Shown here in pieces: positions 15,782 to 23,750 of a DNA stretch of 35,776 bases (position 1 is the first letter of the stretch; each line of letters starts with the position of its first letter). The position numbers and the translations under genes were made by a program. The DNA is from Verrucomicrobiota bacterium (GTDB taxonomy: Bacteria; Verrucomicrobiota; Verrucomicrobiia; Opitutales; Opitutaceae), in NCBI GenBank assembly GCA_028293545.1, contig JAQGOP010000026.1, forward strand, positions 1-35,776, in the 5' to 3' direction. The notes beneath the pieces were generated by a model, which worked only from the letters and a program-made list of their open reading frames with translations, had not been told where the DNA came from and ran no database searches.

Positions 15782-16504
15782 CTAAGGCCCCACGCAAATC
15801 CGATAAAATCCTGGAGCCAGTCTCTCACCGATTCGCAGCGTCTTGGCGAGGTAAGTTTGAAAATATCCGTCGACCGCCGAAACCCGCGAACTTTCCGTCA
15901 CCACCGGCGACCCGACCAAACCCATCGCATCCACCGCGACCAGGAATTCCATCGGCTGCCAAGCCGTGCCGCTCGGCGGATTCGCATCCGCCAGCGCCTG
16001 CGCCAACACCCGTTGCCCATCCTCGGCCAAGCTCACTTCAACAAACGCCTTCCGGGGAGTAAGTTGGGTCACCGGCCGTTCTCCCCCACCCAGTCCCAGG
16101 AAAATCTGCCCCGGCTTGCCCGACTCGAGCGCTTCAGCCGCCCCGCTCGGCACCTGCACGTCTGCGGGGAAGGTGAGCGCCAACTCAGATTCCGCAAATT
16201 TCAACTTCGCCGCATAACCTGCGAACGCCGTTCCCGGCTGCTGGTCCGCACTCTCGGGCAACGCGTTTTGCCCCGCATTCCACTCCGTCGGCAAAAACAG
16301 CACGGTCGGGTCCGTCAGCGCCGCTTCGTTTTTTCCCAAGTTCACCAGCTTCACCTGCCCCACAGGTTTTTTCTCCGCCGGCGCGACCGCGACCGGTCGA
16401 AAATCACTCGGCTTCCAAAACAGGAGCGAAATCGCGACCATGATCCCAAGCGCGATCAGGCCCGACAGGATCCACCGCAGCTGGCTTTCCGCGATTGGCG
16501 CCAT
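15782..16504 (-). CDS. Single-pass envelope protein, TonB/TolA-like partner of ExbB-ExbD
   Basis: I do not recognise this 240-residue protein as a named family. It has a short cytoplasmic N-terminus, one transmembrane helix at about residues 10-30 (WILSGLIALGIMVAISLLFW) and a periplasmic remainder, the topology of TonB and TolA. The C-terminal 60 residues (MEFLVAVDAMGLVGSPVV ... YFQTYLAKTLRIGERLAPGF) loosely follow the TonB C-terminal pattern F.V...G.V....V..S....D......R...P, but there is no Pro-rich spacer and no YP box. It begins one base after the exbD stop, so it is the last gene of the TPR-exbB-exbD operon, where a TonB gene is often found. A role as the energy-transducing arm is inference. 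Confidence 0.6.
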   Translation of the reverse strand: MAPIAESQLRWILSGLIALGIMVAISLLFWKPSDFRPVAVAPAEKKPVGQVKLVNLGKNEAALTDPTVLFLPTEWNAGQNALPESADQQPGTAFAGYAAKLKFAESELALTFPADVQVPSGAAEALESGKPGQIFLGLGGGERPVTQLTPRKAFVEVSLAEDGQRVLAQALADANPPSGTAWQPMEFLVAVDAMGLVGSPVVTESSRVSAVDGYFQTYLAKTLRIGERLAPGFYRICVGP

Positions 16505-16505
16505 G

Positions 16506-16946
16506 TCAGCGGCCGCGCGTGCCGTCGGTCGGGACTTCCTCCGCCGCGATGATGACCTGGTCGAAACCCGCGGCGCGCGCCGCGCTCGCGATGTCGTTCT
16601 GCACCGAAATCTGGACGTCCGCGCTCATCCGCACGAGGAGCGACGGGTTCTTTGTTTTCCGCGCCTCGCCCTTCAGCCACTCGCGCAATTGGTCCATGGT
16701 CAACAGGCCGTCGGCGAAAATCTGCCCCGAGCTCTTCACGCTGATCGTGCTCGTCGTCGCCACCGAGCTCGCGCCTTGGATTCGCGGCAGGCGGAAATCG
16801 ACCCCGAGCCCCGGCGAGAGCACGAATCGCGAGCCGAAAAAAAGGAAAAACAGCACGAGCAGCCCGCCGTTCACAAAAAAGATCGCGTCAAAGTTCCGGG
16901 GCTCCGGCCGCAGCTTCGAAGCCAAGTCCAGCGGGCGCGTGATCAT
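16506..16946 (-). CDS. exbD: ExbD/TolR-family biopolymer transport protein
   Basis: Stator-like subunit of a proton-driven inner-membrane motor, 146 residues. It has a cytoplasmic N-terminus, one transmembrane helix (residues 21-40, AIFFVNGGLLVLFFLFFGSR) and a periplasmic domain that ends with the family-like FDQVIIAAEE segment (compare the usual ExbD/TolR beta strand near the C-terminus). The ungapped match of FVNGGLLVL to E. coli ExbD FIDVMLVLL puts Asn26 (codon AAC, 16869-16871) at the essential proton-carrying Asp25; the only nearby acid is Asp20 at the cytoplasmic edge. The ATG overlaps the exbB stop by 4 bp (ATGA). The family call is good; motor activity is uncertain. Confidence 0.85.
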   Translation of the reverse strand: MITRPLDLASKLRPEPRNFDAIFFVNGGLLVLFFLFFGSRFVLSPGLGVDFRLPRIQGASSVATTSTISVKSSGQIFADGLLTMDQLREWLKGEARKTKNPSLLVRMSADVQISVQNDIASAARAAGFDQVIIAAEEVPTDGTRGR

Positions 16947-17626
16947 TTTATTTCCTCCACCAAGGTCACGCCCGTCGGGCCGTTCACCGGCCCGGCGCCG
17001 CGATAGTCCGTGAGCAGGTACTTCATGATTTCATTCCCGGCCCACTCGACGTCGCGCACGATCGCCCGCACTCGGCCGCTGAGGAAATGATGCGCCAGGT
17101 GCGCCGGGATCGCGAGCATCAGGCCGCCCGCCACGCTCAGCAACGCGTGCCACATCCCGCTCGAGAGCGCGCTGGCCAGCGCGTAATTCCCGCTTTTTTC
17201 GAACGCGAGGAACGTCTCCATCATCCCCAGCACCGTGCCCAGCAAGCCGACCAACGGCGCCACCTGCGCGATCGCCGCGATGCTCGCCAATCGACGCTCC
17301 AGCGCCGGCAGTTCCACGACCGCCGCCTCCTGCACATGGAAGCGCATCGCATCCGCCGTATCGTCCGCATGCAGCAGCGCCGCCTTCACCACCGCGGCCA
17401 CCGGCCCCGGGGTTTCCTCGCAGACCGTCAACGCCTCGACGATGCGACGCTTCGCCAGGATGTTCTTGATCCCGCTGATAAATGCCGTCGAACGGATCTG
17501 CCCGCGGTGCAGATAGAGCGTGCGCTCGATGAACAGCATCAGGCCGAGCAGGCCGAGCGCGAGCAGCACCCACATCATCGGGCCCCCTTTCGCGAAGAGG
17601 CTGAGGTTGAGATCGAAGGCGGGCAT
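16943..17626 (-). CDS. exbB: MotA/TolQ/ExbB proton channel family protein
   Basis: Channel subunit of the ExbBD motor, 227 residues, three transmembrane segments: one near residues 17-34 (MMWVLLALGLLGLMLFIE) and two in the C-terminal half around QVAPLVGLLGTVLGMMETF and ALLSVAGGLMLAIPAHLAHH. The LLGTVLGM and GG...AIPA stretches are the family hallmarks. ATG is at 17626-17624, 48 bp after the TPR gene stop, and its stop overlaps the exbD start. The set TPR-exbB-exbD-TonB-like forms one minus-strand unit. Confidence 0.93.
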   Translation of the reverse strand: MPAFDLNLSLFAKGGPMMWVLLALGLLGLMLFIERTLYLHRGQIRSTAFISGIKNILAKRRIVEALTVCEETPGPVAAVVKAALLHADDTADAMRFHVQEAAVVELPALERRLASIAAIAQVAPLVGLLGTVLGMMETFLAFEKSGNYALASALSSGMWHALLSVAGGLMLAIPAHLAHHFLSGRVRAIVRDVEWAGNEIMKYLLTDYRGAGPVNGPTGVTLVEEIK

Positions 17627-17674
17627 GCGCGGTTAGTTAGAGGAGGTTGAACCTTGGGGGTAAATCCGAAACCC

Positions 17675-20320
17675 TCAAGGTGTGTGCGGCGGCGCCACTT
17701 TCGCCTCGGGCAAATCGAAGCGCGCGAGCCGCGCCCGCGCCAGGTCCGCGCCCGGCAGCTGGGTCTTGATGATGAGCAGCCACGCTTCCTTCGCCTGCTC
17801 CAATTTTTCCTGGCGCTCAAACAAATCGCCGAGTTCGAGCAGCGTCTTTGCCATCCAGAAAGGACCCTTCGCCCCCAGCTGCGCCGCCTGCCGCGGATCC
17901 TTCAGGAGGAATTCGTTGACCACGTCCTTCCACCAAACCTCCTGCGCGCGAGCCACATTCTCCTGCTCGCGTACCGGGTCGCCGCGCTCGTGCGCCTGCA
18001 GGCTGCGCTGCATATATAGGTACCCGAGGTTGAAACCCGCCTCCACGCGCACGTCGACCGGCGCGTCGATGCGGTCCCGCAGGTGCTCGAACAAGACCAT
18101 CGCGCTCTCCGCGTGCGCGGGATCGCCGGCGGCCTGGGCGTGGTGACACTCCGCGAGCGCGAGTTGCGCGAGGATCACGTCCTTGTGCTGCGCGTAATTG
18201 TTGACCAGCGACTCATACACCTGCTGCGCCTGCTGGAACTGATTCAGTTTCCGCAGTAGGTCGCCCTGCTTCAGCCGCGCATAAAAAACTAGGTCGCTGC
18301 GCGGGTATTTTTTGACGAGGTCCTCGATCAGGTGGTTCGCCTCCGCGAAGTTCGCTTCCTGCCCGCGACGCTCCGCCTGCAGCGCCGCTTGGTAGAGCGC
18401 ATACGGCGCATACGTGTTGTTCGGGAATTCGTCGGCCAGCCGGGTCAGCAACTGCTGCGCCTTCACCGTCTTGTCCTGCTTCACATATTGTTTCGCTTCG
18501 TCGAAATACGAATAGACCGCGGCGTCTGAACCAGGGAAGTCCGCGCGTAGTTTATTAAACGTTTCCAAAGCCGTGTCATCGTGGCCCAGCGCAAAATCTG
18601 CCTCACCCTTCAACAGCGCGGTGGTGCTTTGGATCTCCTTCTTCAGCTCCGGCGAAATCCCTTCCATCGCCGCCGGCAAGGCGTCGATCAGCTTCAGGGT
18701 CTGCTCGTCCTGGCCGACATCGTGCGACAGCCGCGCCTGCAGCCAGGCCATCCGCGCGCGCAGTTCCGGCGACAGCTGGCGCGGCAACGGCTTGGCGGTC
18801 ATCAGCCGGTTGACGCGCGCATACGCCGCCGGCGTCTGTTTCTGCACCTGCAGCGCCCGCGCCAGGTTCCATTCCGCCTGCCACAGGTTGACCGGGTCGA
18901 AGGCCGGATCCTTTGCGAGTTCGTCCAACACCGCTTGCGCCGTGTCCAGCGAACCCGCGTCGATTTCCGCCAGCACGCGTTGAAACATCAGGTCGCCTTT
19001 CGGCACGCCGGCCGGCGGCTCGGCGAGCGTCGCGACATAAGCATCGGCCGCACTCCGGAAATCTCCCGCGCGAAACCAAGCCTCCGCCACCAGCACACCC
19101 AGCTGCGCATGCGTCGGGCCCGGCGACAATTCCCCGCGGGCCTTCACGGCATTATCCGCCGCGGTGCGGAAACGTGCCTGCTCCCATGCGGACGACGTCA
19201 GCATCCCGAACGCATGGGCCTTGAGTGGCGACCCGGGAAATTCCTGCAGCAAGGTCCGCGCGTCGCTTTCAGCCTGCGCGTAATTCTTGTCCGCCAGCGA
19301 TTGCACCGCCCGGAACAGCAACAGGTCCTCGCGGATGGGATGCGCTGAGGACAAACCAATCAATCCATCGAGGCGCCGGCGGAAATCCGCGCGCGCGGGA
19401 TCGCGCGTCGATGCGCGCGCCAGCAGCTGCAGCGCAATCCGCTGCTTGTCGCGATCCGAGCCGTCGCGCAGCAGCTCGCCCAGCGCGTTTCGTCCCGGGC
19501 CTTCCGCGGCACCCGCGATCAGGCCCATCACCAGCCGCGTCGTGTCCAGCTCGTCGCGTTCCTCGAAAGGGAAACTGACCAGCTGGCGCTGGAGCAGCGC
19601 CACCGCTTCCGCCTTGTGGCCCAGCGCGTCGAGCATCGCGGCGTACGTTCGTGCGATGTTGTAGCCGATGCGCCGGCCTTGGAACTGCTCCAGGTTCTTG
19701 CGCTGCACCTCCGCCTCCGCCTCCGTCACCGGCCCGAGGCGCAACCGCGCCTGCTCCCGCGCAAGCACGAAGCGAGCGCGCGCTAAATTGTTCGGCGCGG
19801 CGCCCTCTGCCTGTTGGTAAAATTCCCTCGCGCGGTTCAGGTCGTTCCCGGTTTCGGCCAGTTGTCCCTGTATATATAGATGCCATGCGCGGTCGGTGGC
19901 GCTGATTTCGTCGGCCTTGATCGCCGCGACCTCGGCGCGGGCCGCCGGGATTTTCTGCTGCTGCGCCGCCGCCAGCGCCGCACGCAGGTGCCACGCCGCG
20001 CCGCGCGGTCCGGGGAAAGCCTGCAACGCCGCCTCCGCTTGGGCGGGCAGACCCTCGTCGAGCAGCGCGGTCGCCAACCCGAGCGTCACGCGGCTTCGAT
20101 CGCCGCCGGATCCGCCGAGCAGGTTTCGATACAACCCCGCGGCGATCGCGGGAAATCCTAGCTCCTGCGCGCGATCCGCCGCCGCGAGCGTCAGCGCGTT
20201 CTGGCCCGGCGTCGGCGAAAGCTCGTTGCGGACCAAAGGCGTGACCGGGTTCAACGGCGGTTGCGCACGAGCCATCCCGACAAACGTGGCGAGGAAAACG
20301 ACAGCGAAACGAAAGCGCAT
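17675..20320 (-). CDS. Secreted tetratricopeptide-repeat protein
   Basis: An 881-residue protein with an N-terminal signal peptide (MRFRFAVVFLATFVGMARAQ) and many TPR-like helical pairs through its length, recognisable from about residue 30 to the end (for example AQQLLTRLADEFPNNTYAPY, LVKKYPRSDLVFYARLKQGD and FQQAQQVYESLVNNYAQHKD). The spacing of these repeats resembles periplasmic YbgF/CpoB and BamD-type TPR proteins that work with Tol or Bam. I start it at ATG 20320-20318 because the signal peptide begins there; a TTG 39 bases upstream is in frame but adds a polar extension. It is the first gene of the exbB-exbD unit, so it probably acts in the periplasm with that motor. Exact function unknown. 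Confidence 0.85.
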   Translation of the reverse strand: MRFRFAVVFLATFVGMARAQPPLNPVTPLVRNELSPTPGQNALTLAAADRAQELGFPAIAAGLYRNLLGGSGGDRSRVTLGLATALLDEGLPAQAEAALQAFPGPRGAAWHLRAALAAAQQQKIPAARAEVAAIKADEISATDRAWHLYIQGQLAETGNDLNRAREFYQQAEGAAPNNLARARFVLAREQARLRLGPVTEAEAEVQRKNLEQFQGRRIGYNIARTYAAMLDALGHKAEAVALLQRQLVSFPFEERDELDTTRLVMGLIAGAAEGPGRNALGELLRDGSDRDKQRIALQLLARASTRDPARADFRRRLDGLIGLSSAHPIREDLLLFRAVQSLADKNYAQAESDARTLLQEFPGSPLKAHAFGMLTSSAWEQARFRTAADNAVKARGELSPGPTHAQLGVLVAEAWFRAGDFRSAADAYVATLAEPPAGVPKGDLMFQRVLAEIDAGSLDTAQAVLDELAKDPAFDPVNLWQAEWNLARALQVQKQTPAAYARVNRLMTAKPLPRQLSPELRARMAWLQARLSHDVGQDEQTLKLIDALPAAMEGISPELKKEIQSTTALLKGEADFALGHDDTALETFNKLRADFPGSDAAVYSYFDEAKQYVKQDKTVKAQQLLTRLADEFPNNTYAPYALYQAALQAERRGQEANFAEANHLIEDLVKKYPRSDLVFYARLKQGDLLRKLNQFQQAQQVYESLVNNYAQHKDVILAQLALAECHHAQAAGDPAHAESAMVLFEHLRDRIDAPVDVRVEAGFNLGYLYMQRSLQAHERGDPVREQENVARAQEVWWKDVVNEFLLKDPRQAAQLGAKGPFWMAKTLLELGDLFERQEKLEQAKEAWLLIIKTQLPGADLARARLARFDLPEAKVAPPHTP

Positions 20321-20449
20321 GCGAGAAGTGGGCCTAACTTGCTCTCCCCATGGAAACAATCAACCGCGTTGTAATAAGTTCCGTCTGGCGCGCGTGAATA
20401 CGCCCGGCACACTCCGCGTCGCCCCGCATTCCAGTTCTCTCCTCCTAAC

Positions 20450-21052
20450 ATGACACCTGTCCTCATCGTCCTCGTCGTCCTCCTGGCCATCGTCGTCGTT
20501 CTCGGCCTTTGGGTGGCCGGCATCTACAATTCGCTCGTCGCCCTGCGCAATCGTTTCAAGAACGCGTTCGCGCAGATCGATGTTCAGCTCAAGCGCCGCT
20601 ACGACCTGATCCCCAACCTCGTCGAGACCGCCAAGGGCTATATGAAGCACGAGAGCAGCACGCTCGAAGCCGTGATCAAGGCCCGCAATATCGCCCTCGC
20701 CGCCTCGCAGTCCGCCGCCGCCAATCCCGCCGATGGCAACGCGGTCAAGAGCCTCCTCTCCGCCGAAAGCGGACTCACCGGTGCCCTCAGCCGCCTCATG
20801 GTCGTCTCCGAGCAATACCCCGACCTGAAGGCCAACCAGAATATGATGCAGCTCACCGAGGAGCTCACCGCGACCGAGAACAAGGTTTCCTTCGCGCGCC
20901 AGGCGTACAACGACAGCGTCATGACGTATAACACGAGGCGCGAAACTTTCCCCAACGTGATTTTCGCCGGCATGTTCGGTTTCCTGCCCGCTGAACTTTT
21001 CAAGATCGACGACCCCACCGAGCGCAACGCGCCGAAAGTGCAGTTCGCCTGA
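20450..21052 (+). CDS. lemA: LemA family protein
   Basis: A 200-residue membrane-anchored helical protein of unknown biochemical function. It has an N-terminal transmembrane helix at residues 3-24 (PVLIVLVVLLAIVVVLGLWV), the LemA signature YNSLVALRNRFKNAFAQIDV followed by QLKRRYDLIPNLVETAKGYM, and a coiled helical body ending in a short beta-like tail with the family FPNVIFAGMFGF segment. ATG is at 20450, with no Shine-Dalgarno purines upstream. It is divergent from the TPR gene across a 129-bp spacer. LemA genes often neighbour M48 or HtpX-like proteases and TPM-domain proteins; here an M48 protease follows two genes on. Confidence 0.96.
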   Translation: MTPVLIVLVVLLAIVVVLGLWVAGIYNSLVALRNRFKNAFAQIDVQLKRRYDLIPNLVETAKGYMKHESSTLEAVIKARNIALAASQSAAANPADGNAVKSLLSAESGLTGALSRLMVVSEQYPDLKANQNMMQLTEELTATENKVSFARQAYNDSVMTYNTRRETFPNVIFAGMFGFLPAELFKIDDPTERNAPKVQFA

Positions 21053-21125
21053 AAGCCTGGGTTGACGGCATCAAGCTGTAAGCGGTCGTCCACGCTTGCA
21101 GCCTATCGCCTCGCGCCCTTCTGCC

Positions 21126-21458
21126 ATGCACAACACCACCGCCTTCACGCTCGCGGGCTTTCGCATCACCAAGGAACTCGGCACTGTTCGCGGCCTCGTC
21201 GTCCGCTCGCGCTCCGTGGTCGGCAACTTCGGCGCCAGCCTGCAGACACTTTTCGGCGGCGACATCACGATCTACACCGAGCTCTGCGAACGCGCGCGCC
21301 AGGATGCCTATGAGCGCCTTTGCCAGCACGCGACCGCTCTCGGCGCCAATGCCATCGTCGGCCTGCGTTACGACGCCACCGAACTCTCGCCCGGCGTGAC
21401 CGAAGTGTTGTGCTACGGCACCGCGGTGCAGGTCGCGCCCAATGCCTCGGAGCCCTAG
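21126..21458 (+). CDS. YbjQ-like (UPF0145) heavy-metal-binding domain protein
   Basis: A 110-residue cytosolic protein matching the YbjQ/UPF0145 family: [20 protein letters not shown], then an [20 protein letters not shown] helix and the [20 protein letters not shown] strand pair that ends the domain. Family members form pentamers; the metal-binding label in databases is not well tested. I start at ATG 21126, not the in-frame TTG 30 bases earlier, because the homologous region begins there. It lies between lemA and the M48 protease on the same strand, so the three are probably co-transcribed, with 73- and 94-bp gaps. Confidence 0.87.
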   Translation: MHNTTAFTLAGFRITKELGTVRGLVVRSRSVVGNFGASLQTLFGGDITIYTELCERARQDAYERLCQHATALGANAIVGLRYDATELSPGVTEVLCYGTAVQVAPNASEP

Positions 21459-21470
21459 GCGTTACGCGCT

Positions 21471-21531
21471 AGGCTTTGGGCCGGGCTTCACTAGCCTGCT
21501 CCGCATGAAAAAGCCCAGGGCTTAAAAGCCT
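21471..21531 (+). repeat. Imperfect inverted repeat in the ybjQ-M48 gap
   Basis: AGGCT (21471-21475) and GGGCTT (21483-21488) pair with AAGCCC (21511-21516) and AGCCT (21527-21531). The loop contains GCCTGCTCCG (21494-21503), also present in the palindromic repeats at 23512 and 35701. It may be a decayed or related copy of that family. Confidence 0.35.
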
Positions 21532-21552
21532 CCAGCCTGCCGCCCCCTCCCC

Positions 21553-23511
21553 ATGGATTTTTTCGAAGCCCAAGCCCGCGCTAAAAAACGCACGTCCCGA
21601 TTGGTGATCCTGTTCGCTTTCGCCGTCGGCGGCACCATCGCCGCCGGGTATTTCTCGGCGATTTTTCTCTTTGGCCAGGTTTCGAACCAGCAAGGCCGGC
21701 ATCGCCGTTACGTCGAGGATTCGCCCGCGGCCGGCGCACCCCGCGCCCTGTGGCAGCCGAAAATCTTCATCGTCGTCACCCTCGGCACGCTCGGCATCGT
21801 CGGGCTCGCGTCCCTCTATAAGTGGCACGAGTTTTCCGGCGGCGGTTCCGCGGTGGCGGAAAGCGTCGGCGGCCGGCGGGTGGACCCGCACACGATCGAC
21901 CTGAAGGAACGCCGCCTGCTCAACGTCGTGGAGGAAATGGCGATCGCCTCCGGCATCACCATGCCGACGGTGTACATCCTCGAAGCCGAGCCCGCCATCA
22001 ATGCGTTCGCCGCGGGCCTGACGACCAACGACGCCGTCGTCGCTGTCACGCGGGGCACGATCGAGAAACTCAACCGCGAGGAACTCCAGGGCGTGATCGG
22101 CCACGAGTTCAGCCACATCCTGAACGGCGACATGCGCCTCAACCTCAAGCTGAGCGCACTCGTGTTCGGCATCCTGGTGATTGGGCTGGCCGGCCGCGGG
22201 ATCATCTGGGCCGCCTCGCGCGGACGGGTTCGCTCGGATAAGAATTCCGGCGGCGCCATCCTGGCGGTCTTCGGCGCCGGCATCGCGATGCTCCTGATCG
22301 GGTATGTCGGGTATTTTTTCGGCCGCCTCATCCAGGCTGCCGTCTCGCGCCAGCGCGAATTCCTGGCCGACGCCTCGGCCGTCCAATTCACCCGCAATCC
22401 CGAAGGCCTGACCGGCGCGTTGAAAAAGATCGGCGGCTTCGCCCTCGGTTCCTCGCTGGCCTCCAACAAGAGCGCCGCGATCGGCCATTTCTTTTTTGCC
22501 CAAGGCTTCCAATCCAATTTCGGCGGCCTCTGGGCCACGCATCCGCCGCTCGACGAACGCATTCGGGCGATCGAGCCGCGCTTCGATGGGAAAATGTTCG
22601 ACCCGCCGGAAGTCGTCGATGTCGCCCATGCGCCTTTCTCCGCCGCCGGCTTCGCTCCCGGCGCGGTGCGCCCCGCGAAAATTCCCGCGCACCTCCCCAC
22701 GCCCGCCTCGATGGTCGCGAGCATCGGCACCCTGTCGCCGGAAACGATCGCCAACGCCGATGCGCTGCTCGCCAACGTGCCGCCGCGGCTGCGGACCGCC
22801 GCGCGATCACCGTTCGAATCGACGCTCCTCCTCTTCGGCTTGCTGCTCGACGACGACGAAACCGTCCGCGCGCACCAGCGTGCCATGGTGGGCAGTCGCT
22901 CCGGCAGCGAAGCCTTGCGGGCGCTCGAAGAACTCGAGCCGTCGCTGCGTTCCCTGGGACCCGAGCACAAGCTGCCCCTCCTCCAGCTGGCCATACCCGC
23001 GCTGCGCAACCTCCAGCCTTCGGCCTTGGCGCCATTCCTCGAAACCCTCGATGAGCTGGTCCACGCCGACGGCCGCCTGTCCACGTTCGAATTCGCCCTC
23101 CAGAAAATCCTGACGCGTTCCCTCGCGCTCGGCCGCGCGCCGCAGACCGGGGTGCCGCAGATTTATTCGTTCAACGCCGTCGCCCACGAGATCAGCGTGG
23201 TGCTTTCCGCGCTCGCTCACACCGCCAGCAATTCCGGCCTCGGGGCGGAAGCCGCATTCGCGGCCGGGGCCGACCAGCTGAAACTCGTCGCCGGGAAGCT
23301 CCAGCTGCTCTCGCCCGACGCCTCCGATTTCGCGCAGCTCGACGCCGCGCTCGACAAGCTTTCCACCGCGAGTGGCCCGATCAAGCAGCGCACGCTCTTC
23401 GCCGGCGCCTATGTGGTGGGCGCCGATGGCGCGATCCTGATCGCCGAAGCCGAATTGATCCGCGCCATCGCCGCCGCGCTCGACTGCCCTATGCCGCCGC
23501 TGCTCGCTTGA
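21553..23511 (+). CDS. M48-family membrane metalloprotease with C-terminal helical extension
   Basis: A 652-residue HtpX-like zinc protease. Two transmembrane helices precede the catalytic domain (about residues 17-40 and 71-90). The zinc motif is HEFSH (His184, His188) and the third ligand is Glu269 in RQREFLADASAVQF; two more hydrophobic segments lie between them (199-219 and 231-259). After the protease (to about residue 345) comes a roughly 300-residue helical extension absent from E. coli HtpX. It contains two similar acidic turns (ELVHADGRLSTFEFAL and YVVGADGAILIAEAELIRAI) that recall TerB-like folds, an unverified impression. It probably works with the upstream LemA protein in envelope quality control. 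The stop codon abuts a palindromic repeat at 23512. Confidence 0.9.
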   Translation: MDFFEAQARAKKRTSRLVILFAFAVGGTIAAGYFSAIFLFGQVSNQQGRHRRYVEDSPAAGAPRALWQPKIFIVVTLGTLGIVGLASLYKWHEFSGGGSAVAESVGGRRVDPHTIDLKERRLLNVVEEMAIASGITMPTVYILEAEPAINAFAAGLTTNDAVVAVTRGTIEKLNREELQGVIGHEFSHILNGDMRLNLKLSALVFGILVIGLAGRGIIWAASRGRVRSDKNSGGAILAVFGAGIAMLLIGYVGYFFGRLIQAAVSRQREFLADASAVQFTRNPEGLTGALKKIGGFALGSSLASNKSAAIGHFFFAQGFQSNFGGLWATHPPLDERIRAIEPRFDGKMFDPPEVVDVAHAPFSAAGFAPGAVRPAKIPAHLPTPASMVASIGTLSPETIANADALLANVPPRLRTAARSPFESTLLLFGLLLDDDETVRAHQRAMVGSRSGSEALRALEELEPSLRSLGPEHKLPLLQLAIPALRNLQPSALAPFLETLDELVHADGRLSTFEFALQKILTRSLALGRAPQTGVPQIYSFNAVAHEISVVLSALAHTASNSGLGAEAAFAAGADQLKLVAGKLQLLSPDASDFAQLDAALDKLSTASGPIKQRTLFAGAYVVGADGAILIAEAELIRAIAAALDCPMPPLLA

Positions 23512-23680
23512 AGTAGCGCAGGCGGCCCGCCTGCTCCGGCCCGAAGTAGCGAGTAGCGAGTAGTCGGACCACCCCTACGATAACGGTGCACGACTCCCAG
23601 GGGGTCCGGATCCGGCTACTCGCTACTCACTACGCGCTACTCGCTACTTCGCAGAAGCAGGCGGGCCGCCTGCGCTACTT
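23511..23680. repeat. 170-bp element with terminal inverted repeats (palindrome plus heptamers)
   Basis: Each end carries AAGTAGC, the palindrome GCAGGCGG-C/G-CCGCCTGC (23518-23534 and 23657-23673), a short spacer, then GAAGTAGCGAGTAGC-type tandem TAGCGAG heptamers (about 23544-23563 and, inverted, 23615-23650). The right end is the reverse complement of the left over roughly 55 bases with small changes. The 45-base core has no coding potential. It sits between the M48 stop and the GH29 gene. A 28-base identical copy of the left end recurs at 35701-35728. This looks like a REP/MITE-type mobile or mRNA-end repeat; no transposase is present in the window. Confidence 0.8.
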
Positions 23681-23750
23681 TCCGCACCTTGAACATTCGG
23701 GAAAAATCTATTGCTGGATTCGAACGACCGTTGCGTGCTTTTACTCAGCC

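Noticed and set aside
18010..18020. TATATATA patch inside the TPR gene, and a similar one near 19871
   Set aside because: They encode Tyr-Ile/Met residues in TPR helices (LYMQ, LYIQ); no promoter context.
20321..20359. TTG start 39 bases upstream of the TPR gene
   Set aside because: It would place a polar stretch before the signal peptide; ATG 20320 directly precedes it.
23544..23650. Tandem TAGCGAG units as a CRISPR array
   Set aside because: Units are only 7 bases with no unique spacers and no cas genes; treated as repeat element.
23586..23750. Possible 55-residue N-terminal extension of the GH29 gene
   Set aside because: It translates the repeat element and has no family similarity; the conserved part starts after ATG 23751.
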